NCBI GenBank assembly: GCA_937982065.1
Contig: CALJMO010000067.1
Location: 1-64,000, forward strand
Source: an uncultured Collinsella sp.
GTDB lineage: Bacteria > Actinomycetota > Coriobacteriia > Coriobacteriales > Coriobacteriaceae
Length of the DNA: 64,000 nucleotides
Reading direction: 5' to 3'
Shown here: positions 24,888-34,421 of the stretch, piece by piece
Position numbering within the stretch: the first letter of the stretch is position 1
How the letters are laid out: each line of letters starts with the position of its first letter
The notes under the pieces: generated by a model
Told to the model about the DNA's origin: nothing
Databases searched by the model: none
What the model saw: the letters and a program-made list of their open reading frames with translations, nothing else
Made by a program: the position numbers and the translations under genes

Positions 24888-24947
24888 TTGACGCATCAAC
24901 GGCGAACGTCCATAATGCGCTTGCATTAAATGTTGATGTATTAACAT
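24888..24947 (+). promoter_or_regulatory. Promoter with palindromes before the hydrolase gene
   Basis: TTGACG (24888-24893) and CATAAT (24911-24916) are exactly 17 bases apart. The -35 box lies in the palindrome GTTGACGCATCAAC. A second dyad, TGTTGATGTATTAACA, follows the start site. The two dyads suggest repression by a TetR- or MarR-type protein, which is not in the window. Confidence 0.6.
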
Positions 24948-24965
24948 CTTATAGGAAAGCTTCTT

Positions 24966-25931
24966 ATGTCTCAAAACGCACGTTCCCATCGAAAGCTCAA
25001 GATAGCCGGCATCGTTGCACTGGTGGCTGTCGTTGCGCTGCTCGGATCTGCCGGCAACTTTCTGTTTGACTTCGCGCTGAATCCCCGCGCGCCATACACC
25101 ATGAAGATGATGCAGGATAGCAAGAACGACAAAGAAAGTGAGCAGCCGGATGCCGAGGATGCCGAGGCGCGGGCATGGTTTAAAGAGAACCGCGAGAGCA
25201 GCGGCCTCACCGCAGATGACGGAACCGAGCTCGCCGCCTGGTATTTTACTGCCTCGGAGAACACCCACGATTACGCCGTCTGCCTGCATGGATATACCAA
25301 CGAGCCCATCGGCATGGCTCGATACGCCAAGCGCTTCCACGACCGTGGCATGAACGTGCTCGCGCCTGCCGCCCGCGCCCACGAGCGCTCCGGCGGCGAC
25401 TATATCGGCATGGGCTGGCCCGAGCGCCTCGATATCGTCGCATGGATCGAGCAAATCGTTCAGGCTGACCCCCAGGCGCGCATTCTTGTCTTTGGCGAAT
25501 CGATGGGTGCAGCAACCGCTATGAACGTCGCGGGGGAATCTCTGCCTGCAAACGTGAAATGCATTATCGAGGACTGTGGTTATACGAGTGTTTGGGACGA
25601 GTTTTCCCTGCAGCTCAAGGACGTGTTCGGCCTGCCCGGCTTTCCCTTGCTCGATGTAGCAAACTTGGTGTGCAACGTGCGCGCGGGCTACGACTTTCAT
25701 AAGGCGAGCAGTGTGGAGCAACTCAAACACGCGACGGTTCCCATGCTGTTTATCCACGGCGACCAGGACACCTTTGTACCGTACAGCATGCTCGACCAAA
25801 ACTACGACGCGTGCGCCAGCAAGGTCAAGCAAAAGCTCACTATCCATGGCGCCACCCACGCCAAGAGTGCGCAAGTTGACCCCGAGCTCTACTGGAACAC
25901 GGTCGACGACTTCCTCGACAAGAATTTTTAG
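24966..25931 (+). CDS. Membrane-anchored alpha/beta hydrolase
   Basis: A 321-aa protein with one N-terminal helix (11-35), so the enzyme part faces outward. The catalytic triad is visible: Ser179 in GESMG, Asp268 in GDQDTFVP and His298 in GATHAKS. The oxyanion region is LHGYTNEP. It belongs to the group of BAAT/acyl-CoA thioesterase-like or YqkD-like hydrolases; the substrate is unknown. It is monocistronic with its own promoter and a bidirectional terminator. Confidence 0.85.
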   Translation: MSQNARSHRKLKIAGIVALVAVVALLGSAGNFLFDFALNPRAPYTMKMMQDSKNDKESEQPDAEDAEARAWFKENRESSGLTADDGTELAAWYFTASENTHDYAVCLHGYTNEPIGMARYAKRFHDRGMNVLAPAARAHERSGGDYIGMGWPERLDIVAWIEQIVQADPQARILVFGESMGAATAMNVAGESLPANVKCIIEDCGYTSVWDEFSLQLKDVFGLPGFPLLDVANLVCNVRAGYDFHKASSVEQLKHATVPMLFIHGDQDTFVPYSMLDQNYDACASKVKQKLTIHGATHAKSAQVDPELYWNTVDDFLDKNF

Positions 25932-26009
25932 GCAAAAAGCAACGTCTGGGGTTTTGTTGCCAAAAAACGGTTTGTGGTCGGCGGTATTCGATTTTTCACC
26001 GCACTTCTG

Positions 26010-26048
26010 AAAAACCGCCCGTGGGCGCTGTGCTCACGGGCGGTTTTT
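26010..26048. terminator. Bidirectional terminator
   Basis: AAAACCGCCCGTGGGCG pairs with TGCTCACGGGCGGTTTT, flanked by A and T runs on both sides. It serves the convergent hydrolase (plus) and DUF362 (minus) genes. Confidence 0.85.
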
Positions 26049-26095
26049 GCTCAACTAGCGCTACAAAGGCGCTTGTTTTGTCCAATAGCTAGGCG

Positions 26096-27301
26096 CTACT
26101 TGACCTCGATGAGCTCGTACTCGCTCGTGCCAAGGCCGATCTTCTCGGCATGCGCGATGCACGCGCGCCAATCGGTATCGGGATGCGTGATGCAGAAGGG
26201 GTCGCGCGCCTGCTCGCCCTCCAGATGCTCGTGGTTATGCTCCATCTTGGCGGCGCTGTCGGTGAGCTCAGTGTTGGGCAGCGGCTCGGATGCCATGACG
26301 GCATCGGCGCAGGCCTGATCGATAGCGACCGGGTCGAAGCTCGCGAACATGCCGATGTCGTTGACGATAGGCGTATCGTTTTCGGGATGGCAATCGCAGT
26401 TGGGGCTGATATCCATGGCAAGCGAGATATGGAAGCTCGGGCGGCCGTCGACGACGGCCTTGGTGTACTCGGCAATCTTGCAGTTGAGCACGTCGGCCGC
26501 GGCCTCATAGCCGGGCTTGATGGCGTCCTGGTTGCACACGCCGATGCAGCGGCCGCAGCCCACGCAGCGATCGTGGTCGATGGTGGCCACGTGCACCGTG
26601 CGAGTAGCGCCGCTGGCAAGCTCGCGCTCGCGGGTGTCGTTGAACGAGACGGCGTCGTGCGCGCAGATCTTTTCGCAGGCACGGCAGCCAACGCAGTGCT
26701 CGGTCGCGACGTTCGGCTTACCGGCGGCATGCTGCTCCATCTTGCCGGCACGGCTGCCGCCTCCCATACCCAGGTTCTTCATGGCGCCGCCAAAGCCGGC
26801 CTGCTCATGGCCCTTAAAGTGGGTGAGGCTAATCACGATATCGGCATCCATGAGCGCCTGACCGATCTTAGCCTCGTGCACGTACTCTCCGCCCTCGACC
26901 GGGACGAGCGCCTCGTCGGTGCCCTTGAGGCCGTCGGCGATGATGATCTGGCAACCCGTGGCATACGGGGTAAAGCCGTTCTGGTAGGCGGTATCGATGT
27001 GCTCGAGCGCGTTTTTGCGGCTACCGACATAGAGCGTGTTGCAGTCGGTGAGAAAGGGCTTGCCACCCAATTCCTTCACGACGTCCGCGACGGCGCGGGC
27101 GTAGTTGGGGCGCAAAAAGCTCAGGTTGCCCAACTCGCCAAAGTGAATCTTGATGGCGACGAACTTGTTCTCAAAGTCGATCTGCTCAATACCGGCGTGA
27201 CGGATGAGGCGCTTGAGCTTGTCGAGCTGGCTCTCGCGAGCATGCGTGCGCAAGTTGGTGAAGTACACCTTAGCGGGTGCTGCGGGTGTAGTTGCGGTCA
27301 T
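26096..27301 (-). CDS. DUF362 protein with two [4Fe-4S] ferredoxin motifs
   Basis: A 401-aa soluble protein. DUF362 segments (about 15-190, 280-345) surround two ferredoxin motifs, CVGCRACEKICA and CVGCGRCIGVCN, each with a further Cys to complete a cluster. Such proteins are common in anaerobes as electron-transfer partners of unknown redox enzymes. It has its own promoter region and no obvious partner next to it. Confidence 0.82.
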   Translation of the reverse strand: MTATTPAAPAKVYFTNLRTHARESQLDKLKRLIRHAGIEQIDFENKFVAIKIHFGELGNLSFLRPNYARAVADVVKELGGKPFLTDCNTLYVGSRKNALEHIDTAYQNGFTPYATGCQIIIADGLKGTDEALVPVEGGEYVHEAKIGQALMDADIVISLTHFKGHEQAGFGGAMKNLGMGGGSRAGKMEQHAAGKPNVATEHCVGCRACEKICAHDAVSFNDTRERELASGATRTVHVATIDHDRCVGCGRCIGVCNQDAIKPGYEAAADVLNCKIAEYTKAVVDGRPSFHISLAMDISPNCDCHPENDTPIVNDIGMFASFDPVAIDQACADAVMASEPLPNTELTDSAAKMEHNHEHLEGEQARDPFCITHPDTDWRACIAHAEKIGLGTSEYELIEVK

Positions 27302-27386
27302 AGATATATCCCCTCGGTCTATATGGCGTTACAGACATAAGAGGATGGTACCAGTTAAAGCAGAGTTAAAGTCAAGTACGGCACCC

Positions 27387-27414
27387 AGTCATTGGGGACA
27401 GACTTAAATGACTA
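27387..27414. repeat. GGGGAC short palindromic repeat, copy 2
   Basis: AGTCATT and AATGACT bracket GGGGACAGACTTA. The repeat overlaps the stop codon of the FtsX-like gene. A near copy is at 18959-18986. Confidence 0.55.
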
Positions 27415-30078
27415 CTCTTGGACTTTGAGGGCCTCGGCCAGGCTGACGCGCTTGATGGAGCGCGTGTGCAGCAGCGCCACGACCAGGTAGGTCGCAAAGC
27501 CAATTTCTGCGCACGCCGCCATGGACCACCAGGGCACGTAAATCTCAATATTGCCGTTATAGGCGAGCAGCATCGAGCGGAAGATGGCCGTGAGCGAGCC
27601 AATAATGACCGGCAGGCTCAACACGAGCGACGCTGCCACGCACAACGTGATCGATCGGATGTACAGATGCGAGATCTCGCCATCGCGATAGCCAAAGACT
27701 TTCATGTAGCTAATCGAGCGGGCGCTATGGTCGATCACGGCCTTGGTCAGCAGGTACATAAACAGTAGGAAGATAAACACCGCGAGCCCGACCATCATGC
27801 CGATCATTTTGCTCATCATGCCAATGAACTGGTCGCCTACGGCGCGCATGTCGTCGGGCGTGGTGTCGCCGGCAAAGTAGCGCGCGTCGAGGTCGAGCTT
27901 CTCGTTGCTCACATAGCCGTTAAAATAGGCGGCGTCGTTGCCGAACAGCTCGTTAAAGTCGTCGACACTCATATAGATATTCATGTCCGACTTTGAGCCC
28001 CAGGCACAATCCTTGCCCGCGTACTCAAGGGAATAATGCTCGCCCTCGTACTTGTCGCTGAGCGTGACCTTCTGGCCCTCGCTCCAGCCAAACTTATCGA
28101 GCAGACCGCCGCCAAAGACGACGCGCCCATCGCCCACGTTGAGGTCTTTCCAATAGCGCGAATCGGGCGAGATGCCGTAGACGGAAATCGTCTCCTCGCC
28201 ATTACCATCGCCGCGGTTGTATTGCAGCTGGTAAACGGCATATTTCTCGGCCTGCGCGATTGCGCCCGCGCCGTTGTCGGTCGTATTGACCGGGTGGATA
28301 TCGTCGTTGTCAGTGTCGATCTTAGAAGCCTTGTCGATCAGGTCGATAGCCTCGTCGCGGTCACAGCCGAGGGCATCGGCAAGGTCATCGAGGCGCGCAT
28401 AAAGCGCATCCTTCTTGTCCTGGACCTTGGCAAGCGCATCCTGCGCTGCGGTCAGGCTCTCGGCAGACGGAGATGCGGTCGCGGCATCGGCTGCCGCCTG
28501 CGCCGCATCGGCCGCGTCATCGAGCTCGTCATCGGCATCCTGGGCGGCGGAAAGCAGCGCGCCGTCAACCGACTGCAAGCGCTCGAGTGCTGACCATTGC
28601 TCGCGCTCCTCGGCGGTGCCCTCGAGCTCCAGCGGAGCCTTGAGCGTGTACTGGTGCTCGGCGACCAGGCTCGTCTCGAGGTTGTCCGCGCAGTGCGTCA
28701 TCGTGGGCAGAATCGCCAGGCCAAAGAGCAGCAGCAGCGACGCAAATGCAATGCCCACGAAGAGCGTGGCGAAGTTGCCCAGGTTGCGCAGGAAGATACG
28801 CAAGCGGAAGCGGGAAACAAAACCCATGCGTTCCGACAGCTGCAGACCGCGCTTGGTACCCGACTTGCCGCTCGCCTCGTGGCGAAGGAACTGCAACGGC
28901 GTCTTGCCCATCTTGCGAAGCAGGCCCACCAGTGTAATGAGGATGAGCGCGGCAGCGGGAACCACGGCGCACTTCACAAAGATCTCCCAGCTCCAGTACA
29001 CCTGGAAGGGCGGCAGGCTGTACGAGCCGTAATACAGGCTACGCATAGGCTCGGTAAAGAACGCAATGCCGAGCGCGGTGCCCAGCAGCGCCGCGACCAC
29101 GCCTACGATGGCGGGAAGCGCCAGGTAGTGCAGCACAATCTCGCGACGACGATAGCCGCTGGCGAGCAGCGTGCCGATGATGGCGCTCTCCTCCTCGATG
29201 GTGGCGTCGGTAAGGACCACAAAGACAAACGCCATGATCACGATGATAATGTCGAGCAGCGTCATCCACATCGTAGAGTCGCCGTCCACGTCGTCGCGCG
29301 CATAGCCAATGCCCTGATTGGAATCGGCGTCGATGAGGTCATCCACGCGCGCATCGGCATCGGTCAGCGCCTCGACCATATCCTGCTCCGCATCGATGCG
29401 ATCCGCGGTGGGGAGGTCGCGATCGGTAAAGGTAAAGGAGTAGGTGTAGGCGGGCGCGCCGCCGACATCCTCGAGCGCGGCAAAGCCGGCATCGGTGACC
29501 TCGGCCACGCCATAGGTGATGGTGTTCACCGTAAAGTCCGAATTGTTGAGGAACAGCGCCTGGCTATCGGGCTGGGTCATGATGCCGCAGATGATGTAGG
29601 TGCGACCCTCGAGCTCGACTTTATCGCCCACGGCGAGGCCGTTGTTGGTGGCAAAGATGCGATCGATGGCCACCTCGTCGTCCGCCCTGGGTTCCCTGCC
29701 CTCACAGTAGGACGCGATATCGACCTTGGTGCGGTGCGCATAGGTGCGCAGTGTGCGCTTGGTGCCGTCGTCGCCGGCGGTCTTTTTGATGATGGCATCG
29801 ATGGAGAAATTCTTGTAGAGCGTGACGCCGCCGACGTCGCCGGCCGCATCCTCGGCGGCTTTGAGTTGATCGTCGGTAGCCTCGAAGGAGGTGGTCACGC
29901 GGCCGTCCTCAATCGTGTACGCATCGCGCATGTCGTCGATAAGGCAGCCGATGGAATGCGCCGCGAGCAAAAAGCCCGAGGTAAGGGCGATGCTTCCGCA
30001 CATGAGTAAAAAGATGCCCAGGTACTTGCCGATATTGCGGCGCAGCTCGCGCGGGAGACGTTTTGCGAGAGGTGTCAT
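27412..30078 (-). CDS. FtsX/MacB-type ABC transporter permease
   Basis: An 888-aa permease. One N-terminal helix is followed by a large extracytoplasmic domain, three helices (about 280-410), a second extracytoplasmic region with a coiled-coil stretch rich in Asp/Ala (about 510-600), and three more helices at the end. This is the double-FtsX layout of exporters of peptides, lipoproteins or antimicrobials. The start ATG 30078 has a GGCGG site 8 bases after the stop of its ATPase partner. The two genes form a transporter operon. Confidence 0.85.
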   Translation of the reverse strand: MTPLAKRLPRELRRNIGKYLGIFLLMCGSIALTSGFLLAAHSIGCLIDDMRDAYTIEDGRVTTSFEATDDQLKAAEDAAGDVGGVTLYKNFSIDAIIKKTAGDDGTKRTLRTYAHRTKVDIASYCEGREPRADDEVAIDRIFATNNGLAVGDKVELEGRTYIICGIMTQPDSQALFLNNSDFTVNTITYGVAEVTDAGFAALEDVGGAPAYTYSFTFTDRDLPTADRIDAEQDMVEALTDADARVDDLIDADSNQGIGYARDDVDGDSTMWMTLLDIIIVIMAFVFVVLTDATIEEESAIIGTLLASGYRRREIVLHYLALPAIVGVVAALLGTALGIAFFTEPMRSLYYGSYSLPPFQVYWSWEIFVKCAVVPAAALILITLVGLLRKMGKTPLQFLRHEASGKSGTKRGLQLSERMGFVSRFRLRIFLRNLGNFATLFVGIAFASLLLLFGLAILPTMTHCADNLETSLVAEHQYTLKAPLELEGTAEEREQWSALERLQSVDGALLSAAQDADDELDDAADAAQAAADAATASPSAESLTAAQDALAKVQDKKDALYARLDDLADALGCDRDEAIDLIDKASKIDTDNDDIHPVNTTDNGAGAIAQAEKYAVYQLQYNRGDGNGEETISVYGISPDSRYWKDLNVGDGRVVFGGGLLDKFGWSEGQKVTLSDKYEGEHYSLEYAGKDCAWGSKSDMNIYMSVDDFNELFGNDAAYFNGYVSNEKLDLDARYFAGDTTPDDMRAVGDQFIGMMSKMIGMMVGLAVFIFLLFMYLLTKAVIDHSARSISYMKVFGYRDGEISHLYIRSITLCVAASLVLSLPVIIGSLTAIFRSMLLAYNGNIEIYVPWWSMAACAEIGFATYLVVALLHTRSIKRVSLAEALKVQE

Positions 30079-30086
30079 GGCGCCGC

Positions 30087-30800
30087 CTACCAATCGAGCT
30101 CGGCGGCCGCGACGGGCGACTCGTTGAGCTCATCCTCGACGATGTGCCCGTCGCGCAGGCGCAGCACGCGATTGGCCATGCGCGCGATGGCGGCATTGTG
30201 GGTGACAATGATGATGGTGCAGCCGTACTCGTGATTGACATCCTCCATAAGCTGCAAGATTTCCTTGGACGTCTTATAGTCGAGCGCACCGGTGGGCTCG
30301 TCGCACAGCAGCAGGCCCGGGTTTTTGACGAGCGCACGGCCGATGGCACAGCGCTGCTGCTGGCCGCCCGAGACCTGGCGCGGGAACTTGTTGCGGTGCT
30401 CGTAGAGGCCCAGCGAACGCAGCAGGTCGTCAATGTTGAGCGGGTTTTTGGACAGGTGCGCCGTGACCTCGATGTTTTCCTTGATGGTGAGGTCGGGCAC
30501 TAGGTTGTAGAACTGGAAGACAAAGCCCAGCTCACGGCGGCGATACTCGCCCAGGTCGGTAGGTTTGAGCACTGTGAGGTCGCAGCCGTCCACCATGATG
30601 GAGCCGCCGTCGGCATCCTCCAGGCCGCCGATCAGGTTGAGAAAGGTCGACTTGCCCGAGCCCGAGGGTCCCAGCATGACGCAGATCTCGCCGCGATTGA
30701 TGGACGTGTCGATGCCATCGAGTACCGTCAGGCGCGCATCACCGTCGCCGTAGTGCTTTTTGAGATCCTTGACCTGGACATAGGCTTCCTGCGTTGCCAT
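30087..30800 (-). CDS. ABC transporter ATPase (MacB/LolD type)
   Basis: A 237-aa nucleotide-binding subunit with Walker A GPSGSGKST, Q-loop near FVFQFYNLVP, signature VSGGQQQR, Walker B LLLCDEPTGALD and switch His in IVTHN. The sequence type matches FtsX-family exporters, consistent with the permease 8 bases downstream. The start ATG 30800 is behind GGGGGA; an upstream in-frame ATG at 30812 is less well placed. Confidence 0.9.
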   Translation of the reverse strand: MATQEAYVQVKDLKKHYGDGDARLTVLDGIDTSINRGEICVMLGPSGSGKSTFLNLIGGLEDADGGSIMVDGCDLTVLKPTDLGEYRRRELGFVFQFYNLVPDLTIKENIEVTAHLSKNPLNIDDLLRSLGLYEHRNKFPRQVSGGQQQRCAIGRALVKNPGLLLCDEPTGALDYKTSKEILQLMEDVNHEYGCTIIIVTHNAAIARMANRVLRLRDGHIVEDELNESPVAAAELDW

Positions 30801-30893
30801 GGTATCCCCCATTGTTAGCCTCGTACTACTTTATGAACGTAATAGTAAACCTTGGCGAACTATTTTGGGGAGAGGCCTAGGATTTATTTCAGA

Positions 30894-32099
30894 CTAGGCG
30901 CGGGATTTGGCGCGTGCGAGAGCCAGGCCTACGGCGGCAATGGCGGCGGCGAAGAGCACGGTGACGCCCAGGTCGCAGGCGATGTCGCCCAACACGGCAG
31001 ACGTCAGATCCGAAGCGAGCGCCTTGCCAATCGCGTCGTTCACCCAATACGTCGGCACAAAGTGCGCCACCGTCTGCACGGCCGAGCCCATCAGCGACAG
31101 CGGCATCCAAGCGCCGCCCGAAAACGTCATGAGCATGCCGAGCAGGTTGCCCACACCGTTAAGCAGCTCCTCGCGCGCACCCAGGCTCGACAGCGCAAAG
31201 CCAACGGCCAGAGGCGTGCACGCCAGGGCAAACGTCGCCGCCAGCACCAGACACACGCGACCCACGCCGACCTCGGCGACCGCGCCGGCAAAGCCCACGA
31301 CGCCCATCATGCTCGACACAAACCAGATGCAGACGGTGATCACGGCGGCGGCCGCAAACACGGCAAGCGAGCGCCGGCGCTCAGAGATTGGGCCGGCATC
31401 CATACGACGTACGCGCTCGGGCTCGTTCATGCCCGAGAACACCAACCCCACCGATACGATGACCGACGAGATAATCGCATAGGCCCCAAAGTTGAAATAC
31501 GACTCGAGCGTAGCAGCGGCTGTCGAGTCGACCTTGACCTGCTCAATCTCGACCTCCGCGCGCTTCGCGGCAGCATGCTCGGCAGCCTTGGCAACGTCGC
31601 CGTTGGAGGCAGTGGGCTCAAGTGCCGCCGCAGCACCCGCGAGCGAGATCCAGCGCGAGGCCTCGGCAGACGAAAGCGCCGCCGCCATGGTACCGGCACC
31701 GTAAGTCACGTCGAGCTTGGGCAGGGACTCCCCCGCGCGGGCGGCTGCAACAAGATCGCCCTCAAACCCCTCCGGGATAAAGAACACGCAGTCGGCGCTA
31801 CCTTTGGCGCTGTTGCTCTTGGAGAGCGCGTCCGCAAGGTCGTAGGTGTCGTCGCCGACGCCCGTGACCAGCTCAAAACGCGAACCCAGATGCTTGGTAA
31901 GCGCACGCGAAAGGTCGCTATTGTCGCGGTCGACCACGATCACGTTGGTGTCGTAGGGCTTGTACTCGGTGAGCTGCGACGAGTTCCAGCTCACAGATGC
32001 CGCGATGAATACGCCCATGAGCGAGATGAACACCGTATAGATGAGCAGGTAGAACGGGTGCGCCAGCGCCATGCGAAGCGCGGTCTTAAAGGTGCTCAT
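30894..32099 (-). CDS. ABC-2 type permease, second subunit
   Basis: A 401-aa permease with one N-terminal helix, an extracytoplasmic domain (about 45-195) and five to six C-terminal helices, as in ABC-2 (YhgE/DrrB-like) exporters. The late segment FSGGAWMPLSLMG is typical. It overlaps the upstream permease gene by 14 bases, which indicates coupled translation. The start ATG 32099 is behind GGAGC. Confidence 0.82.
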   Translation of the reverse strand: MSTFKTALRMALAHPFYLLIYTVFISLMGVFIAASVSWNSSQLTEYKPYDTNVIVVDRDNSDLSRALTKHLGSRFELVTGVGDDTYDLADALSKSNSAKGSADCVFFIPEGFEGDLVAAARAGESLPKLDVTYGAGTMAAALSSAEASRWISLAGAAAALEPTASNGDVAKAAEHAAAKRAEVEIEQVKVDSTAAATLESYFNFGAYAIISSVIVSVGLVFSGMNEPERVRRMDAGPISERRRSLAVFAAAAVITVCIWFVSSMMGVVGFAGAVAEVGVGRVCLVLAATFALACTPLAVGFALSSLGAREELLNGVGNLLGMLMTFSGGAWMPLSLMGSAVQTVAHFVPTYWVNDAIGKALASDLTSAVLGDIACDLGVTVLFAAAIAAVGLALARAKSRA

Positions 32100-33273
32100 A
32101 GCGGCTCCTTCCAAAGATCAGCGTGGCGGCGGCAACGAACAGCAGCGCCATAAGGACCAGCGCGCCGGCGCGAACGGCAAAGGGGCTCAGGTCCTCAAAG
32201 AAATACAGGCGGTTGAACATGTCGCAGATGAGCTTGACGGGGTTGAGCCAGCACTCGGCCGGGCAGGCGCGGGCGACGTCGTCGGCAAGCGCCATCGCCG
32301 GCTCGCCGTAGAGGCCGGCGAACAGGGCGCACGTGGTGGCAAAGCCCGTGAGGATGCCAGACTTGGACGCCTTGCCGCCCTTAACGGGAAGCGTGCCCAC
32401 AAAGAGTCCCAGGCCCGTGGCGGCAAGCGCGGAAGCGGCGCCGCCCACCAGACACAGCCCCTCGCGCCCGCCAAAGTCGACACCCACGACCAGGCGCACG
32501 TAGCCGATTGCGATCGCCATCGAGGCGAAGGAAACCAGCCACGAGCCGACAAAGATGCCAGCCAGCGACGCCGTCTTGGAAAGGCCGCCCACGCAGCGAC
32601 GCGCGCCGAGGCCCGACAGATTGGGCTGCAGATCGACGACGCTCAAGGCGGCAAACTCGGCAGACATCATCGCCACCAGACCAAAGAGCGCGTAGTAGTA
32701 GATGACCGTGCCATCGGGCGTGGTGCGTGTCAGGCTTACGCGGCGGGTGCCGCCCTCGAGCGACAGGGCGCGCGCAACCGCCTCCGAGTCGGCGAGCGCC
32801 GCCGGGTTGTCCTGGGCAATCTGGGACATGAGCTCGGCATTTTGTGTATACGAGCTTGCCACCGTCTCCAGAATGCTGCGGTCGGTGAGCACCGATGAGG
32901 CACGCGAGCTGTCGTAGCTCGATAGCAGCGTGAGCTTGGGCGTGCCCGCATCGTCGACCGTATAGATGCCCGCAACCTCGCCGGCCTTAAGCGCACGGTT
33001 CGCATCGGCTGCGTCATCGCACTCGTGGATCTCGAGCAGCCGGTCGTCGCCTTCCTGGGCAAGCGACGTCGCCACGTCCTTAAAGGTCGAGGCGTCCCAA
33101 GCCTCATCCGCCACGACAGCAACCGGCACCGGGTCGACCGTGCCGTCGGAGCTGAGGTTCGCAAACATAAACATGAACATCGTGGAAAGCGCGACGGGAA
33201 AGACAGCGCCCCAAACCCACGTGCTCGGCCGGCGCAGCAGCGTCTTGACCGTGGTGATGATGGTTTTGAACAT
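32086..33273 (-). CDS. ABC-2 type permease, first subunit
   Basis: A 395-aa permease with the same layout as the next gene: an N-terminal helix, an extracytoplasmic domain (about 45-195) and six helices. Together with the ATPase 9 bases upstream, the pair forms a heterodimeric ABC-2 exporter. The substrate is unknown; such systems often export drugs, antimicrobial peptides or lipids. Confidence 0.82.
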   Translation of the reverse strand: MFKTIITTVKTLLRRPSTWVWGAVFPVALSTMFMFMFANLSSDGTVDPVPVAVVADEAWDASTFKDVATSLAQEGDDRLLEIHECDDAADANRALKAGEVAGIYTVDDAGTPKLTLLSSYDSSRASSVLTDRSILETVASSYTQNAELMSQIAQDNPAALADSEAVARALSLEGGTRRVSLTRTTPDGTVIYYYALFGLVAMMSAEFAALSVVDLQPNLSGLGARRCVGGLSKTASLAGIFVGSWLVSFASMAIAIGYVRLVVGVDFGGREGLCLVGGAASALAATGLGLFVGTLPVKGGKASKSGILTGFATTCALFAGLYGEPAMALADDVARACPAECWLNPVKLICDMFNRLYFFEDLSPFAVRAGALVLMALLFVAAATLIFGRSRYEHL

Positions 33274-33282
33274 GACTGCCCC

Positions 33283-34221
33283 CTAGTCGCGCAGCTCGCG
33301 GCCGGTGATCTCGAGGAACACGTCATTGAGGGTCGGCGGCTCGGAATAAATGCGGCCAAGCGCCACGTCATGCGAGCGCAGCGCATCGAGAATGTCCGTC
33401 AGGTTATGCGGGCTCGCCTCGCACGAAAACGTGAGCTGGCCCGCCGTCGCCGACAGGTCCAGGACATGTGGCAGGCTCGCGACGGCACCGAGCGCCGCGC
33501 TCGGCACCTCGCCGACCTCGATCACGATCTTCTCGCCCATCTGAATCATGCGCTTGAGTTCGTCGTTGGTGCCCTGCGCCAGCACGCGCCCGCCGTCCAT
33601 GATCATGATGCGGCTGCAGATCTGCTCGACTTCCTCCATATAATGGCTGGTATACACCACCGTGGCGCCCTCGTCGCGCAGGCGGCAGATGCCCTCCAGG
33701 ATGGCGTTGCGACTCTGCGGGTCGACCGCCACCGTGGGCTCGTCAAAGAAGATGAGCTCGGGCTTGTGCGCGATGCCGCAGGCAATGTTGAGGCGACGCG
33801 CCAGGCCGCCCGAGAGCTTGCCGGGGCGGAACTTCGTAAAGTCGCCCAAGCCGACAGAGTCGATCGCCTCGTCCACCAGCGCGCGGCGGCGCTTGCGGTC
33901 GTTGACGTAGAGACTGCAGAAATAGTCGATGTTCTCGCGCACGGTGAGCTCGTCGAACACCGCCACCTGTTGCGGCACCACGCCGATGCGGCGCTTGAGG
34001 TCGTAGCGGGCGGGCGTCATGGGCTCGCCAAAGAGCTCGATGGTGCCTTTGTCGTAGGCAAGCAGCTGCAGGATACAGTTGATGGACGTGGTCTTGCCCG
34101 AGCCGTTGGGACCCAGCAGGCCAAAGATCTCGCCGGGGGCGATGCTCAGGTTAAAGTGGTCGAGCGCGATAAGATCGTCATAACGCTTGACGAGGTTTTC
34201 GACGTGGACGATGTCTGTCAT
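33283..34221 (-). CDS. ABC-2 exporter ATPase (DrrA/CcmA type)
   Basis: A 312-aa ATPase. Walker A is GPNGSGKT (37-44), the signature LSGGLARR, Walker B LIFFDEPT, and a C-terminal regulatory extension of about 90 residues is present as in DrrA-type proteins. The start ATG 34221 is supported by GAAGGG upstream; the longest frame adds 22 unlikely residues. It heads a three-gene operon transcribed away from the two-component genes, which probably control it. Confidence 0.9.
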   Translation of the reverse strand: MTDIVHVENLVKRYDDLIALDHFNLSIAPGEIFGLLGPNGSGKTTSINCILQLLAYDKGTIELFGEPMTPARYDLKRRIGVVPQQVAVFDELTVRENIDYFCSLYVNDRKRRRALVDEAIDSVGLGDFTKFRPGKLSGGLARRLNIACGIAHKPELIFFDEPTVAVDPQSRNAILEGICRLRDEGATVVYTSHYMEEVEQICSRIMIMDGGRVLAQGTNDELKRMIQMGEKIVIEVGEVPSAALGAVASLPHVLDLSATAGQLTFSCEASPHNLTDILDALRSHDVALGRIYSEPPTLNDVFLEITGRELRD

Positions 34222-34406
34222 GAGGCGGCCCTTCTGTTGGTCGTGGCCCGGTACGATTGCATCATCGCAGGAGCCGCCGGCGCGCACCAGTGAGCTTTGT
34301 CACGAGTGCGAGGCTTGGCCGCGTGGCCTGCCGACGTCCCCGATTTGCCGCGTGGGAGGAATGTCACGGTTGCGCAGGCGGTCCCTCCACCACGCGCGGC
34401 TTCGCG

Positions 34407-34421
34407 TACAATACCCGTATG
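34407..34421 (+). promoter_or_regulatory. -10 box abutting the kinase start (possible leaderless mRNA)
   Basis: TACAAT at 34408-34413 lies 5 bases before the ATG at 34419 and no Shine-Dalgarno is seen. Transcription from this box would give a leaderless or nearly leaderless message, a form that is common in Actinomycetota. Confidence 0.4.
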
